64,000 nt of DNA from Candidula unifasciata (Eukaryota > Mollusca > Gastropoda > Stylommatophora > Geomitridae): contig CAJHNH020000797.1 in the NCBI GenBank assembly GCA_905116865.2, positions 371,420 to 435,419 on the forward strand, written 5' to 3'. Under the pieces are notes generated by a model that did no database searches, had not been told where the DNA came from, and saw only the letters and a program-made list of their open reading frames with translations. Made by a program: the position numbers and the translations under genes. Positions 1 to 25,040 of the stretch are shown piece after piece (the first letter of the stretch is position 1; each line of letters begins with the position of its first letter).

Positions 1-1018
1 TCTAATATGTCAGCGACAGTTCCAGTAACCCACTCTAATATTAAGCGACAGTTCCAGTAACCCACTCTAATATACCAGCGACAGTTCCAGTAACCCACTC
101 TAATATGCCAGCGACAGTTCCAGTAACCCACTCTAATGTGACAGTTCCAGTAACCCACTCTAATATGCCATAAACAGTTCCAGTAACCCACTCTAATATG
201 TCAGCGACAGTTCCAGTAACCCACTCTAATATGTCAGCGACAGTTCCAGTAACCCACTCTAATATGTCAGCGACAGTTCTAGTAACCCACTCTAATATGT
301 CAGCGATAGTTCCAGTAACCCACTCTAATATGTCAGCGACAGTTCCAGTAACCCACTCTAATATTAAGCGACAGTTCCAGTAACCCACTCTTATATACCA
401 GCGACAGTTCCAGTAACCCACTCTAATATGCCAGCGACAGTTCCAGTAACCCTCTCTAACATGTCAGCGACAGTTCCAGTAACCCACTCTAATGTGACAG
501 TTCCAGTAACCCACTCTAATATGTCATAAACAGTTCCAGTAACCCACTCTAATATGCCAGCGACAGTTCCAGTAACCCACTCTAATATGTCAGCGACAGT
601 TCCAGTAACCCACTCTAATATGTCAGCGACAGTTCCAGTAACCCACTCTAATATGTCAGCGACAGTTCCAGTAACCCACTCTAATATGTCAGCGATAGTT
701 CCAGTAACCCACTCTAATATGTCAGCGACAGTTCCAGTTACCCACTCTAATATTAAGCGACAGTTCCAGTAACCCACTCTAATATACCAGCGACAGTTCC
801 AGTAACCCACTCTAATATGCCAGCGACAGTTCCAGTAACCCACTCTAACATGTCAGCGACAGTTCCAGTAACCCACTCTAATATGCCAGCGACAGTTCCA
901 GTAATCCACTCTAATATGTCAGCGATAGTTCCAGTAACCCACTCTAATATGCCAGCGACAGTTCCAGTAACCCACTCTAATATGCCAGCTGCAGTCCCAG
1001 TAACCCACTCTAATATGC
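1..1018. repeat. 33-bp minisatellite, about 31 copies
   Basis: The unit reads TCTAATATGTCAGCGACAGT followed by TCCAGTAACCCAC. It starts at the window edge, so the array is probably longer. Variants include ATGTCA/ATGCCA/ATACCA and shorter units lacking the middle (TCTAATGTGACAG). Because 33 is divisible by 3, several frames stay open on both strands; these are not genes. Confidence 0.97.
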
Positions 1019-1244
1019 TTTAATCTTTGACGCTGCGTTTTCCTCCAAACTCCACGCTCCCGCTCTCATATTTCTATGCCTTCGTCTCCGTCCATTCCCT
1101 TGTCTTCTCCTTTTCCCGCTCTCTGCGTTGCCATCTGAAGATAGTATCAAAAACAGAGCACGCACTCCGTAGTTCCGGTGATGTTTCTTTTTTATTGTTA
1201 AGCACAAAATCCATAGAAAATATTATTTCAGTGCAGGAAGCATA

Positions 1245-1412
1245 GGGAAGCACCATGCCTGCTGGGGAAGCTCCATGCTTGCAAGGGAAGCACTATGCCT
1301 GCTGGGGAAGCTCCATGCTTGCAAGGGAAGCACCATGCCTGCTAGGCAAGCACCATACCTGCTGGGGAAGCACCAAGCTTCCTAGGGAAGCACTATGCTT
1401 GCTGGGTAAGAG
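1245..1412. repeat. About 20-bp tandem repeat
   Basis: Eight or so imperfect copies of GGGAAGCACCATGCCTGCTG alternate with GGGAAGCTCCATGCTTGCAA. The surrounding sequence (1019-1244 and 1413-1565) shows only a short CTT/CTC tract at about 1528-1562 and no gene that I recognise. Confidence 0.85.
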
Positions 1413-1565
1413 GCAGGTGATGTCCTCAAGGAGGCTATACGCCTGGCACTGGGCCACCGGCTGACCAAACGCCACGTCTGCAACTGTGTATCGCAGTGCC
1501 ATTCAGCCAATAGGCACGTAGGTCCGCCGTAAGCTTCTTCTTCTCCTTCTTCTCCTTCTTTGAAG

Positions 1566-1893
1566 AACTAGGATTGCGCGGTAATGAACGAAAACGAACA
1601 CTTAAAAAAGTGGGCGAGGCAGCCGAAAGGGCCTCGAGCTGGCTTTGGACGCAACGCAACAACGTAGGGGACGGGCCTCGGTGAGCTGGTCCGGGTCTCT
1701 AGTGGAAAAGGGTTTCTTACCCTTTGAAAGTCCATCGTGTCCGAATTGTCTGCCAGTGATCCTCTGCCACATGCTAATAAAGTCCAACATATGTCCGGTA
1801 AACCAATCGTAAGCTTGTCGCTCGGTCGTCCAGGCACGCTGACTGTTCTAATTAGGCTGCCGTGACGACTTCTTATCTCACATACATATACTC
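1566..1893 (+). mobile_element. 3' end fragment of the R2-like retrotransposon
   Basis: This stretch is nearly identical to 5068-5384, the last codons and 3' UTR start of the element that follows. It begins inside the endonuclease C-terminus (LRGNERKRTLKK) and stops at CTTCTTATCTCACA. It lies directly upstream of the + copy in the same orientation, so the two are head to tail. It may be a remnant of an older insertion into the same site. Confidence 0.85.
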
Positions 1894-4800
1894 TCGGTGA
1901 CGACTATGCTAGCTCCGGACTCAGATACTCGCCCAACGTCCGGGCTGGCTCTGTACATGTGGAAAGAGCTTCACGGGGTTGCATGGTCTGAGAACGCATG
2001 CCGGAAGAATGAAATGCGAGAGTGCTCCACGCAGTAAACGCCCTCGCAAAACTACTACTCCTGTGGTAGTTTATGAGTCGTCAGGGAACGACGGGCAGGC
2101 TGAACCCCACTCGCCCGGAGAGGCTCATGACGTCGACTGCGGAGGAGCACCTTTGATGATTTCTGAGGAAGTGCGTTTCAAGATCAGGTTTCCACCTGCG
2201 AGCGATAAGGTGGTGTGGTGTAAGTTGGAGGCTACATTATGTGAGGTACTTAAGCAAGATCTAAACAAGAAGTCGTTAGGCGACAAGCTTACGAAATTTG
2301 GTGATGATATATATGAACACTGCTCCCGCGAGTTCGGGACAGTGCAGAAGGCACAGCCGGGTGCCAAGCAGAATACTAGCAGGAGGCAGAGGGACATTCT
2401 GAAGTGTCGGGCAGACAAGAATGCCCTCAGAAAACGGTTCAAAGCCGCTACAGGCAGCGAACGGGAGGGGCTGTATGAAGTTTGGTTGCATTTAAAGAAC
2501 AAACACATTGCCCTCTGTCGCGCCGCGCGTTTCTGTAACAACAGACGGAGAACCAAAAGGGAGCGAGAGAAATTCTTTAGGGACCCGTATCAGTTTGCCC
2601 GAGGTCTATTCGAGCAACCGAAGTCTGGGACTCTGGTTGTCAGTCAGGAAGAGCTTGAGTTACATCTACGCAAGATGTACTCTGACAAAAAGAGGAGAGA
2701 GCCTCTCGATGACAATCCAGAGATCCTTAGCGGCCTCAAACAGCCTTCGGTGCCGAAGGTGCCATTTAAAATGATACCTCCCCTTTGGTCTGAGGTTGAA
2801 GAAGTTGTGAAAAAGGCCAGCGGCAAGTCTGCCCCAGGTCCGAACGGTGTCCCGTACGTTTTTTACAAGCGCTGCCCGAAAATCCTAAAAATGCTTCACG
2901 TCTTGTTGAGACAAGCGTGGATCCGAAAACACATATGTCCTGAGTGGCAAAAGGCAAATGGGGTCTACATTCCCAAGGAGCAGGACTCGAAGAGTCTTTC
3001 CCAATTCAGGCCCATCTCGCTGTTGAATGTCGAGGGTAAGATATTCTTCTCGGTCATGGCTCGCCGGCTCACACAGTATCTGATGGCTAACAAGAACATA
3101 GATACGAGTGTTCAGAGGGGTAGTATTCCAGGCGTTCTTGGGTGCCTTGAACACGCGACCATGATTTGGGAGGCTATCCAGAAAGCCAAGCATGAGAGAA
3201 CCGAATTGCACGTTATATGGTTGTACTTAGCCAACGCCTACGGGGCAGTCCCCCATAGGCTACTGTGGCGAGCCCTTCGCATGTTTCACTTACCGGCACA
3301 GATCAATCAAATGATCGAGCAATATTTCTCTCAGTTCGCTTTGCGCTTCTCTACCTCGACGTTTACCACGATGTGGACTGAGTTGCAGATTGGGATAGCT
3401 ATGGGCTGTACGATTCATCCATACTGTTTGTCATGGCAATGCAGATCATGTTAGACGGGGCGGCCGGCTACGGACAGGGCCTTCAAATTAGGGACCACTG
3501 GATGCCGCCACTACGCGCATTTATGGATGACATGACTATAATAACGGGCAGCGAGGAGTCTGCCCGCACAATCCTGGAAAGATTGGACGCGGTGGTCCAA
3601 TGGAGCGGAATGCAGTTCAAACCGCACAAGTCGAGGAGTCTGTCAATCCATAAGGGCAAGGTGTCGGCAACCAGTTTTACGGTGGCAAGAAACAAGATTT
3701 CCACGGTTCTGGAGGAACCGGTGAAGAGCCTCGGTCACGTTTACGATTCGAAGTTATCTGATAGAGCGGAAGTCCGGCGAATACACGAGTCACTGGCTAC
3801 ATGCCTGCTCGCGATCGAGCGATGCAGGCTGGTCGGGAAATTCAAGGTATGGTGTCTCCAATTCATGTTGATTCCGAAGCTCCTATGGCCACTGTTAGTC
3901 TACGAGGTGACGATGACTGCAGTGGAAACCATGGAGAGGAAAATCAAAACAGACTTGAGAAAGTGGATTGGTGCACCGCCTTGTCTGACCGACGTGGCTC
4001 TGTATTGCAAACAGGCTAAACTGGTACTTCCGTTCAAATCAATAACTGAAGAGTTTAAAGTTGGCAAGGTAAGACTCGCCATGCTCTTGAGCGAGTTTTC
4101 AGACCCAAATGTCATCGCTGTCCAGCACGCTCCAAAGACCGGCCAGAAGTGGAGAGTCCTCGATGCGACAGAATCTGCCCAGAATGCACTAAAATTGAAG
4201 GAGGTAATGGGATACACTTAAACCGACCGTCGAGGCCTAGGGCACGGGAAGGTCAATTCGTGGTCAAAGGCCTCAGCCAAAGAGCGCCGAGACATGGTAA
4301 TACAAACGGTGAGGGACAACGAAAACGAGGTTCGGGTCCAGAAAGCAGCCCAGCAGTCGCAGCAGGGCCATTGGGTCAGCCTGAAGAGCGCATTGCCAAG
4401 AATACTCACATGGGGTGAGATCTGGCGGATGACCCCGTTGCGACTGAGCGTACGATGTATTACCGTCCGGTGTTAACATGGTTAAATGGTCTGCGACTAA
4501 CGATCCGACTTGCCCGTTGTGTAAAGCGAAGCAGACTCTAGAACACATCCTTTCCGCGTGCAGGAAAGCCCTAGGTCAAGTCCGATATACCTGGTGACAC
4601 AACAAGGTGCTAAAAGAGTTAGCAGCCGTTGTTGACCAGGCTAGAATGAGGGCTAACGCCAGAGCCAGTTCTACCATCGTCCCCATTCGTTTCCTCAAGG
4701 CTGGACAGATTCCAAACGGTAAGGTCAACCAAAACGCATTCGCTCCATCTGTGCTAGACTCCGAGAGGGACTGGTTACTGGCGGTTGATCTGCCGGGCCA

Positions 4801-5605
4801 TGAAAATTACCCCGAGTTGATCCGGAAGACCGGTCTGCGACCTGACATAGTTCTCCACTCTGCGCAAAAACGGCAGCTCATCCTGATTGAGTTGACCGTC
4901 CCGTTTGAGTCAGGTATGGAAGAGAATCACACGTATAAGCTCGAGAAATACAGTGATTTAGCAGCGGGTCTGAGGAGAAACGAGGCGTACACAGTACGGG
5001 TCTTTGCCGTCGAAGTGGGAGCGAGAGGCCTCGTTTCCACTTCGCTCTACAATGTGGTTAAAGAACTAGGATTGCGCGGTAATGAACGGAAACGAACACT
5101 TAAAAAACTGGGCGAGGCAGCCAAAAGAGCCTCGAGCTGGCTTTGGACGCAACGCAACAACGTAGGGGACGGGCCTCGGTGAGCTGGTCCGGGTCTCTAG
5201 TGGAAAAGGGTTTCTCACCCTTTGAAAGTCCATCGTGTCCGAATTGTCTGCCAGTGATCCTCTGCCACCTGCTAATAAAGTCCAACATGTGTCCGGTAAA
5301 CCAATCGTAAGCTTGTCGCTCAGTCGTCCAGGCACGCTGACTGTTCTAATTAGGCTGCCGTGACGACTTCTTATCTCACAGTACCTTCTGCAAACCACCA
5401 AGTCGTCTTGTCTCTATCCGAAAGAAAAACACCATCCGGTAATTTCGTGCAGCAGGGAACCAGCCCTGAGCTTCATGAACTCAGGTGGGCCCACCTCCGA
5501 AAGCGTCTAGGAATCGTGGGCCGAAACGCTCGTTGACGAGGATAATTTCTACTGACGACTGTTAGATCCCTGCTGTACTTGCTCCCTGTGAGTTTATTCC
5601 TATCG
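1894..5605 (+). mobile_element. R2-like (restriction-like endonuclease) non-LTR retrotransposon, + copy
   Basis: The body carries reverse transcriptase, a CCHC knuckle and a restriction-like endonuclease in the order known for R2/NeSL/CRE-type elements. The 3' end was set by similarity to the inverted copy, which stops near 5605. The 5' boundary is uncertain: coding begins about 1979, and I did not find the N-terminal zinc-finger/Myb domain usual for R2, so it is either diverged or lost. 5185-5605 is 3' UTR. Confidence 0.8.
1979..5182 (+). pseudogene. R2-like retrotransposon ORF: RT, CCHC knuckle and endonuclease, broken
   Basis: Reverse transcriptase spans 1979-4218 in two frames with a frameshift near 3415-3440. 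Visible RT motifs are GPNGVPYVFYKRCP, FRPISLLNVEGKIF, a motif A region reading WLYLANAY and motif C AFMDDMTI. In motif A the usual catalytic Asp is Tyr; the inverted copy has WLDLANAY, so this copy should be catalytically dead. A C-x2-C-x7-H-x4-C knuckle (CPLCKAKQTLEHILSAC) lies at 4511-4561, the spacing known for R2. A TGA interrupts the frame near 4594. The endonuclease runs 4607-5182, with GLRPDIVLH then IELTVPFE giving the PD-(D/E)xK arrangement. Known family role: cleavage of target DNA and target-primed reverse transcription in the nucleus. Frameshifts between 4218 and 4600 also separate RT from the knuckle. This is a decayed copy. Confidence 0.85.
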
Positions 5606-6255
5606 TCCTCTTTTACCGCTTCATGTGTCCTGCTTCTTGCTTTTCTGGCTGCTTTTACTATAGACACATCATGATGCTGTAGAGTTTCTCAGATGTTATC
5701 TTCCCATCTTTATATAGGTCTGCCTCTTGCTCTACGTCCTTCTCCTCTTTTGGTATATGCCTTGTATGGTATCGCATCAAAAGGCATTCTCTCCAAGCGG
5801 GCAAAACATTTGATTTGCTGTCTTTGTTTGAATTTAGAATTGGTTCTGTGATGACTTTACCTCGTATGACCTCATTCCTTATTTCATTTCTTCTGGTCAC
5901 TCCTACAGTCTTTCTCGGACACCCAATTTCCATGGTTACTAATTTTCTTTTATGTATTGCTGTGAGTGACCAAGCTTGGCACTGGTAGCATAGGGTGGGA
6001 ATGATTATGCTTTGTATGAGATGACTGGGATTGCCTTGTGCTGTAAAAGTGAAGCTTGCAGTCCCAGTACTTGACTCACAGGGCTAGACCAAGCTCCCGA
6101 GTGAGAAAAGCTGGCGTTCTCCACTGCGCGAAAGATCTGCCATCTGCAGCCCTGCATCTCTCTAGCCCTAGTGAATCAGAAAGAAATGTGGATACAGGAG
6201 AACATTGGTGAAGTCAGGTTAAGATCTAAGCGTCTGAGAAGTATGTTAATAAGAA
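5605..6255 (-). mobile_element. Fragment of an RTE/Jockey-type retroelement tail between the convergent R2-like copies
   Basis: 5655-6040 shares long stretches with 31600-32045, for example GACCTCATTCC, GGTCACTCCT and CAGCATAGGGTGG-like blocks. The larger copy at 31600-32660 reads on the minus strand as reverse transcriptase, so this is probably its C-terminal part. 6040-6255 has no recognisable content. Confidence 0.55.
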
Positions 6256-8735
6256 GAAACTCCACAGGGGAGCATGTACAGCAGGGTTCTACCAATCACC
6301 AGTAGAAGTAACCTCTCGTCGACAAATGTTTCGGCCCACGAGCTCCTATACATTTTCAGAGAGTGGGCCCACCTGAGTTCATGAAGCTCAGGGTTGGTTT
6401 CCCCTGCTGCACCTATTACCGGATGTTATTTGAACAGGGACAAGACGAATTGGTGATTTGCAATAGGTACTGTGAGATAAGTAGTCATTGCGGTAGAATA
6501 ATTAAAGCAGTCTGCATACCTGGACGACCGAGTGGCAAACTTACGATTGGTTTACCGGACACATGTTGGACTTTTTGTGCAGGTGGCTGAGGGACACTGA
6601 CAGACAATTCGGACACCATAGACTTTAAGGGATGAGAAGTTCTTCTCCACTAGACACCCAGACCAGCTCACTGAGGCCTGTCCCCTATGTTGTTCCGTTG
6701 TGCCCAGAGCCAGCTCAAGGCCCCCTCAGCAACCTCGCCCGGCTGTTTAAGTGTCCGTTTGCGTTCATTACCTCGTAAGCCTAGTTGTTTAATCACATTG
6801 CACATTGAAGTGGAAACGAGACCTCTTGCGCCTACTTTGACGGCGAAGATTCGTACTGTGTACGCTTCTTCTCTCCTCGGACCGGCTTTTAAGTCACTGT
6901 ATTTCTGGAGCTTATACATATGGCTTTCGTCCATTCGCGACTCATACGGCACGGTCAGCTCAATCAGGATGAGCTGACGTTTCTCCACAGAGTGGAGAAC
7001 TATGTCAGGTCGCAGGCCGGTCTTCCGGATTAACTCAGGGTACATTTCATGGCCAGGCAGGTCAACCGCCTGTAACCAGTCCCTCGCAGAGTGTCTAGCA
7101 TAGATGGAGCGTATGCGACGTTGTTGAGTCTACCTTTGTGAATCAGCCCAGCCTTGAGGAAGCGTATGGGCACAATAGTAGGACTGGCCCTCGGGTTGGC
7201 CCTCATCCTAGCTTGGTCCACAACTGCAGCTAACTCTTTTAGCACCTTGTTGTTGCGGCCAAGTGTATCTGAGTTAACCTAGGGCTTTTCTGTATGCGGA
7301 CAGTTCGTGTTCTAACGTCTGTTTCCTCTGCACAGCGGGCATGACGGGTCGTTTGTCGCACTCCACTTGACCATGTTTACACAAGACGGTAATACATCAT
7401 AAGCCGAACCAACGATGAAGCTCAGTCGAAGCTGGGTCATTCGCCAGATCTCACCTCATGTGAGTACTCGTGGCAAGGCGCTCTCTAGGTTGATCCAATG
7501 GCCCTGCTGCGACTGTTGGGCTGCCTTCTGAACCCTAACCTCGTTTTCGTTGTCCCTTATTTGCTGTATCACCATGTCTCGGCGCTCTCTGACTTTCCCG
7601 TGTCCTTGGCTTCGACGGTCGGTTTGAGTGTAACCCATAATCTCCCTCAATTTTAGTGCATTCTGAGCAGATTCTATCGCATCTAGGACCTTCCATTTTA
7701 GACCAGTCTTTAGACTGGACAGCGATGACATTTAGGTCTGAAGACTCGCGCAAGAACATGGCGAGTCTTACTTTGCCGACTTTAAACTCTTCGGTTATCG
7801 ATTTGAACAGGAGTACCAGCTTAGTCTGCTTACAATACAGAGCCACGTCAGTCAGACGAGGCGGTGCACTAATCCACTTTCTCACGGCCGTGTTGATTTT
7901 TCCGCTCCACTGCAGTCATCGTCACTTCGTAGACTAACAGCGGCCAGAGGAGCTTTGGACTTGTGTATTCGCCGGACCTCCGCTCTATCAGATAACTTCG
8001 AATCGTAAACGCGATTAAGGCTCTTCACCGGTTCCTCTAGAACCGTGGGGATTGTATTCTTTGCCACAGTAAAACTGGTTGCCGCTACCTTACCTTTCAG
8101 GATTGACACACTCCTCGACTTCTGCGGTTTGAATTGCATACCGCTCCATTGGACCACTGCGTCCAATCTTTTCAGAATCGTGCGGGCCCTCGCTGCCCGT
8201 GATTATAGTCGAGTCATCCATAAATGCACGTAGTGGCGGCATCCAGTGGTGCCCAATTTGAAGGCCTTGTCCGTAGCCGGCCGCCCCGTCTAACATGATC
8301 TGCATGGCCATGACGAACAGTATGGGTAAGATCGTACACCCCATAGCTATCTCAACTTGTAGCTCAGTCCACCTCGTGTTAAACGTCGAGGTAGAGAAGA
8401 GCATAGCGAACTTAGAGAAATATTGCTCGATCATTTCGTTGATCTGTGTCGGTACGTGAAACATGTGAAGGGCCTGCCACAGTAGTCTATAGGGAACTGC
8501 CATATAGGCGTTGGCGAGGTCCAACCATATAACATGCAATTCGGTTCTCTCATGCTTGGCTCTCTGAGTAGACTCCCAAATCATGGTCGCGTGTTCAAGG
8601 GACGCCCGGAATTCCGCCTTTCTGAACACTCGTATCGATGTACTTGTTCGCCATCAGATACTGTGTGAGCCATGACCGAGAAGAATATTTTGCCCTCAAC
8701 ATTCAACAGCAAGATGGGCCTGAATTGGGAAAGAC
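6255..8735 (-). mobile_element. R2-like non-LTR retrotransposon, 5'-truncated - copy
   Basis: This is the inverted counterpart of 2985-5605. Its 3' UTR (6255-6665) mirrors 5185-5605, sharing TGGGCCCACCT and GAGTTCATGAAGCTCAGG, read from the opposite strand. The copy stops near 8735, matching about 3000 of the + copy. This is ordinary 5' truncation. The two 3' ends face each other across about 650 bp. Confidence 0.85.
6668..8629 (-). pseudogene. R2-like RT and endonuclease, truncated and broken
   Basis: RT motif A (WLDLANAYMAVPYRLLW) and motif C (AFMDDSTIIT) are both readable at 8629-8090, followed by the thumb region to about 7535 in shifted frames. The CPLC part of the zinc knuckle is visible near 7340. 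The endonuclease lies at 7245-6668 with GLRPDIVLH and IELTVPYE. Several frameshifts and stops (near 8170, 7880 and 7455) rule out a functional product. It belongs to the same family as the + copy. Confidence 0.85.
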
Positions 8736-9865
8736 TCTAACTCTAACTACATACCATGGTAACAACGGTCCTGAAATTCGGTGCACCAATGGCGGAAGAC
8801 TTCCCTTAACTGAAGCAGGTTTTGCAAATCACCAAGTTACACTTGTCACGGGCGGTAATTAGTATGCCTCCCTACATCACAAAATAACATGATCGTCTGG
8901 AAAGACGGAAAGGTGACAAGAACAGTTGTGTGATGATCTTTACATGTTAATAAACTTGGTTTCCTAGACAAATTTTATGATTATGGACTGCAATAGGTTA
9001 CTGGGAACTAAACATTTTTATAGATTTCAGTTACCAGTTTAGCTGGCATATGGATTGCATCATCTTCGAAGGCCTGGCACATTGTGGTGTTGTGTGGTGT
9101 TGTCAGTTTTTGCGTTCTATGTTGTGCATCTCTAACTTCATTATATAATTCTTCTACATTCTATCTTTTCATTTTTTTTTTTTTTTTTGTCCCAGTAATA
9201 TTGTTCCATTCTTCAATTTAAATAGCCAGAAGCATGCGATTATACACTGGAAGAACACTCATGCAATCTTTCCTTGTCAGTTAAGCCGAGAAAGAGAATT
9301 CCTAAAAGCTATAAACTTATCTGGATATAAGGAAATGAATCATGGACAGTTGGTAAATTCAGAAAAGTCTGCACTTTAAAAAAAAAACTTTAGTGAACTT
9401 CGATATTGGCGCCATGATCAGCTCTGGGATGTCTAGATTGTACTCACAAACCTTTCACGTCTTCTAAATCGTGTCCAGAGTAACAGTTTTTATTGCTGCA
9501 GTGAACCTCTCTTTAAAGGCTGGATGTTCGTAATCTTCTAAGCGTAGAAAGTGTCGCTAACAATCTACTGTACTGCTCTGCTGGTACGCACAGGTTGTCA
9601 GAAAGCTGTCATTAAATACTTCTACTATAATCATCAACAATCGGTAGGTCTTTTACAGAAGGGTACCTTTTTCTCGAGCCCTATGTGCTCTCATAGCGAG
9701 TACATCTTCAGTGTCTTAGTCCGCTTTCACGGAGGTCTGACTGTGCCTTGTTTTCCAGAAAATGCACCTTTCATCACCGTTCTTTCCAGTATAGTGTAAT
9801 GAGGTGAACATACCTCAGCTTTCGTTGACACAGGATGCTGTGTTTTATAAATGCCGGCAGTGATT
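8736..9865. other. No recognisable gene
   Basis: The stretch holds a T-rich tract at about 9172-9188 and scattered short frames without homology. I searched by eye for the missing upstream TYMP exon and did not find it. Confidence 0.6.
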
Positions 9866-11172
9866 CTCCGTGACCATGTCTTCTATGTCAGTATATCCAG
9901 GTGACCTGCAGCCAGAGACTCCGTGACCATGTCTTCTATGTCAATATATCCAGGTGACCTGTAGCCATAGACTCCGTGACCATGTAATCCATGTCAATAT
10001 ATCCAGGTAACTTGTAGCCAGAGACTGCGTGACCATGTCTTCTATGTCAATATATCCAGGTGACTTGTAGCCAGAGACTGCGTGACCATGTCTTCTATGT
10101 CAATATATCCAGGTGACTTGTAGCCAGAGACTCCGTGACCATGTCTTCTATATCAATATATCCAGGTGACCTGTTGCCAGAGACTCCGTGACCATGTCTT
10201 CTATGTCAACATATCCAGGTGACTTGTAGCCAGAGACTCCGTGACCATGTCTTCTATGTCAATATATCCAGGTGACTTGTAGCCAGAGACTGCGTGACCA
10301 TGTCTTCTATGTCAATATATCCAGGTGACTTGTAGCCAGAGACTCCGTGACCATGTCTTCTATATCAATATATCCAGGTGACCTGTTGCCAGAGACTCCG
10401 TGACCATGTCTTCTATGTCAATATATCCTGGTGACCTGTAGCCAGAGACTCCGTGACCATGTCTTCTATGTCAATATATCCTGGTGACTTGTAGCCAGAG
10501 ACTCCGTGACCATGTCTTCTATGTCAATATATCCAGGTGACCTGCAGCCATAGACTCCGTGACCATGTCTTCTATGTCAATATATCCAGGTAACTTGTAG
10601 CCAGAGACTCCGTGACCATGTCTTCTATGTCAATATATCCAGGTAACTTGTAGCCATAGACTCCGTGACCATGTCTTCTATGTCAATATATCCAGGTGAC
10701 CTGCAGCCATAGACTCCGTGACCATGTCTTCTATGTCAATATATCCAGGTGACCTGCAGCCATAGACTCCGTGACCATGTCTTCTATGTCAATATATCCA
10801 GGTAACTTGTAGCCAGAGACTCCGTGACCATGTCTTCTATGTCAATATATCCAGGTAACTTGTAGCCAGAGACTCCGTGACCATGTCTTCTATGTCAATA
10901 TATCCAGGTAACTTGTAGCCAGAGACTCCGTGACCATGTCTTCTATGTCAATATATCCAGGTAACTTGTAGCCAGAGACTCCGTGACCATGTCTTCTATG
11001 TCAATATATCCAGGTGACCTGTAGCCAGAGACTCCGTGACCATGTCTTCTATGTCAATATATCCAGGTGACTTGTAGCCAGAGACTCCGTGACCATGTCT
11101 TCTATGTCAATATATCCAGGTGACTTGTAGCCAGAGACTCCGTGACCATGTCTTCTATGTCAATATTTCCAG

Positions 11173-11190
<18 letters not shown>
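9866..11190 (+). repeat. 53-bp minisatellite, about 25 copies, ending in TYMP exon A
   Basis: Each unit reads CTCCGTGACCATGTCTTCTA, TGTCAATATATCCAG, then GTGACCTGCAGCCAGAGA. The last copy runs straight into the TYMP exon, so each unit carries the acceptor AG plus about 20 nt of exon start. Variants are GTAACTTGTAGCC and GTGACTTGTAGCC. 53 is not divisible by 3, so no long frame results. Confidence 0.97.
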
Positions 11191-23858
<12,668 letters not shown>

Positions 23859-24590
23859 GCCCTCCTTGTGTGCCATCCCAGTTTGTTAATGTGTATGAGT
23901 CTTAAAGAAAAAAACCTGGAATATACACTTTTCTTTAATCTGAGAAAATGTGAGTTGAATCACTAGTTCGGTTTTATTTCAGTATTATTTACAATTAGTA
24001 CACTATATTGTAATATAATTATAGATCAAAGCAGCCAAATAATTATTATGTAATTAATTAACTCAACATCTTGAAAATAGATGGTATTTTTCAAGAGAGG
24101 CGGGCTCGGGGAAGGGTGGAATTAAAAATATAATATATTTTAGGGCTTTATCAAACCTTCATCAAAACTGTTATTTATAACTTTATTGATGTATAATGCG
24201 TTTCTTCTGTTCACTTAATGAAACTTGACTTTCGTTTTTCCCACTGTTCCTCTTATTGTGTTTTCGTGTTACAGCGGCGGATCAAAGCATTCGACTTGCT
24301 ATATTTCACAAACTTAAACTGCTGGTATTCAGTTCCATGCAGTCTAGTATGATTATTGTTAAAATATTTTTTTTTTTGCATTGCTCTTCTAAGAGTTTGT
24401 ATAGATAGGCACGTCGCAAATTAATGTTAAATAAAACGAATCAAAAACCAAATGTCTGTGTGTTTTTGTGTTGCAGAACACGCTATGGTTAAACAAACAT
24501 CTGCCAAGGTTGAGCTCACATATTGTGTCTTGTGTTTGTTCCCATTATTTAATCTTTTTAAAGCAGAAGACACGGTACCAGGAAGAAGGG
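23859..24590 (+). other. TYMP 3' flank
   Basis: AT-rich, probably 3' UTR and downstream DNA. AATAAA near 24430 is a weak candidate poly(A) signal. No gene recognised. Confidence 0.4.
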
Positions 24591-24835
24591 GTGGGAACCG
24601 ACCAGCATGAATCTGAGCACATGATATAAGTGACCTCTTCAATATGAAAGTGCACGAGGCGGTAGAGCTGGCAGACTGTGATGGGAGCGACGTTCTGCAA
24701 AGGATCTGCTACACGATGATAAATCTTTTTTTGTTGTGTCGCAAATGTCCATGTCTGGCACTGAAAGCAGTAACCAGGAATGAAAGTTGCACTGGACATT
24801 TGCCACGTCACTAATCTCTAGGTCTGGTGACATTT
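24590..24835 (-). mobile_element. Dispersed retroelement fragment, paired with 30784-30940
   Basis: Both copies share ATATAAGTGACCTC-like sequence, AATATGAAAGT and GAGCGACGTTCTGCAAAGGA. 24735-24760 (CCATGTCTGGCACTG) resembles antisense RT tails elsewhere in the window. Confidence 0.6.
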
Positions 24836-24974
24836 TGCCAGTTACCTACCAGATGTTTCATTGTTGTATTTGATGTCGTCATGAGACTAAAAGGGAGGCT
24901 ACCTGTATTGAGTTATTGAAGTTGTTTACTTGATTGGACTGCTCATTTTCAATGCATTTCTGTGTTTCTATTGT

Positions 24975-25040
24975 GCGTGTGTGTGTGTGTGTGTTTGTGC
25001 GTGTGTGTGTGCGTGTGTGTGCGTGCGTATGTGTTTGTGT
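24975..25040. repeat. (GT)n microsatellite
   Basis: Imperfect GTGTGTGC run. Flanks 24840-24974 and 25041-25500 have no recognised feature. Confidence 0.95.

Noticed and set aside
1..1018. CRISPR-like appearance of regular repeats
   Set aside because: No unique spacers between repeats; units are contiguous, and the genome is eukaryotic.
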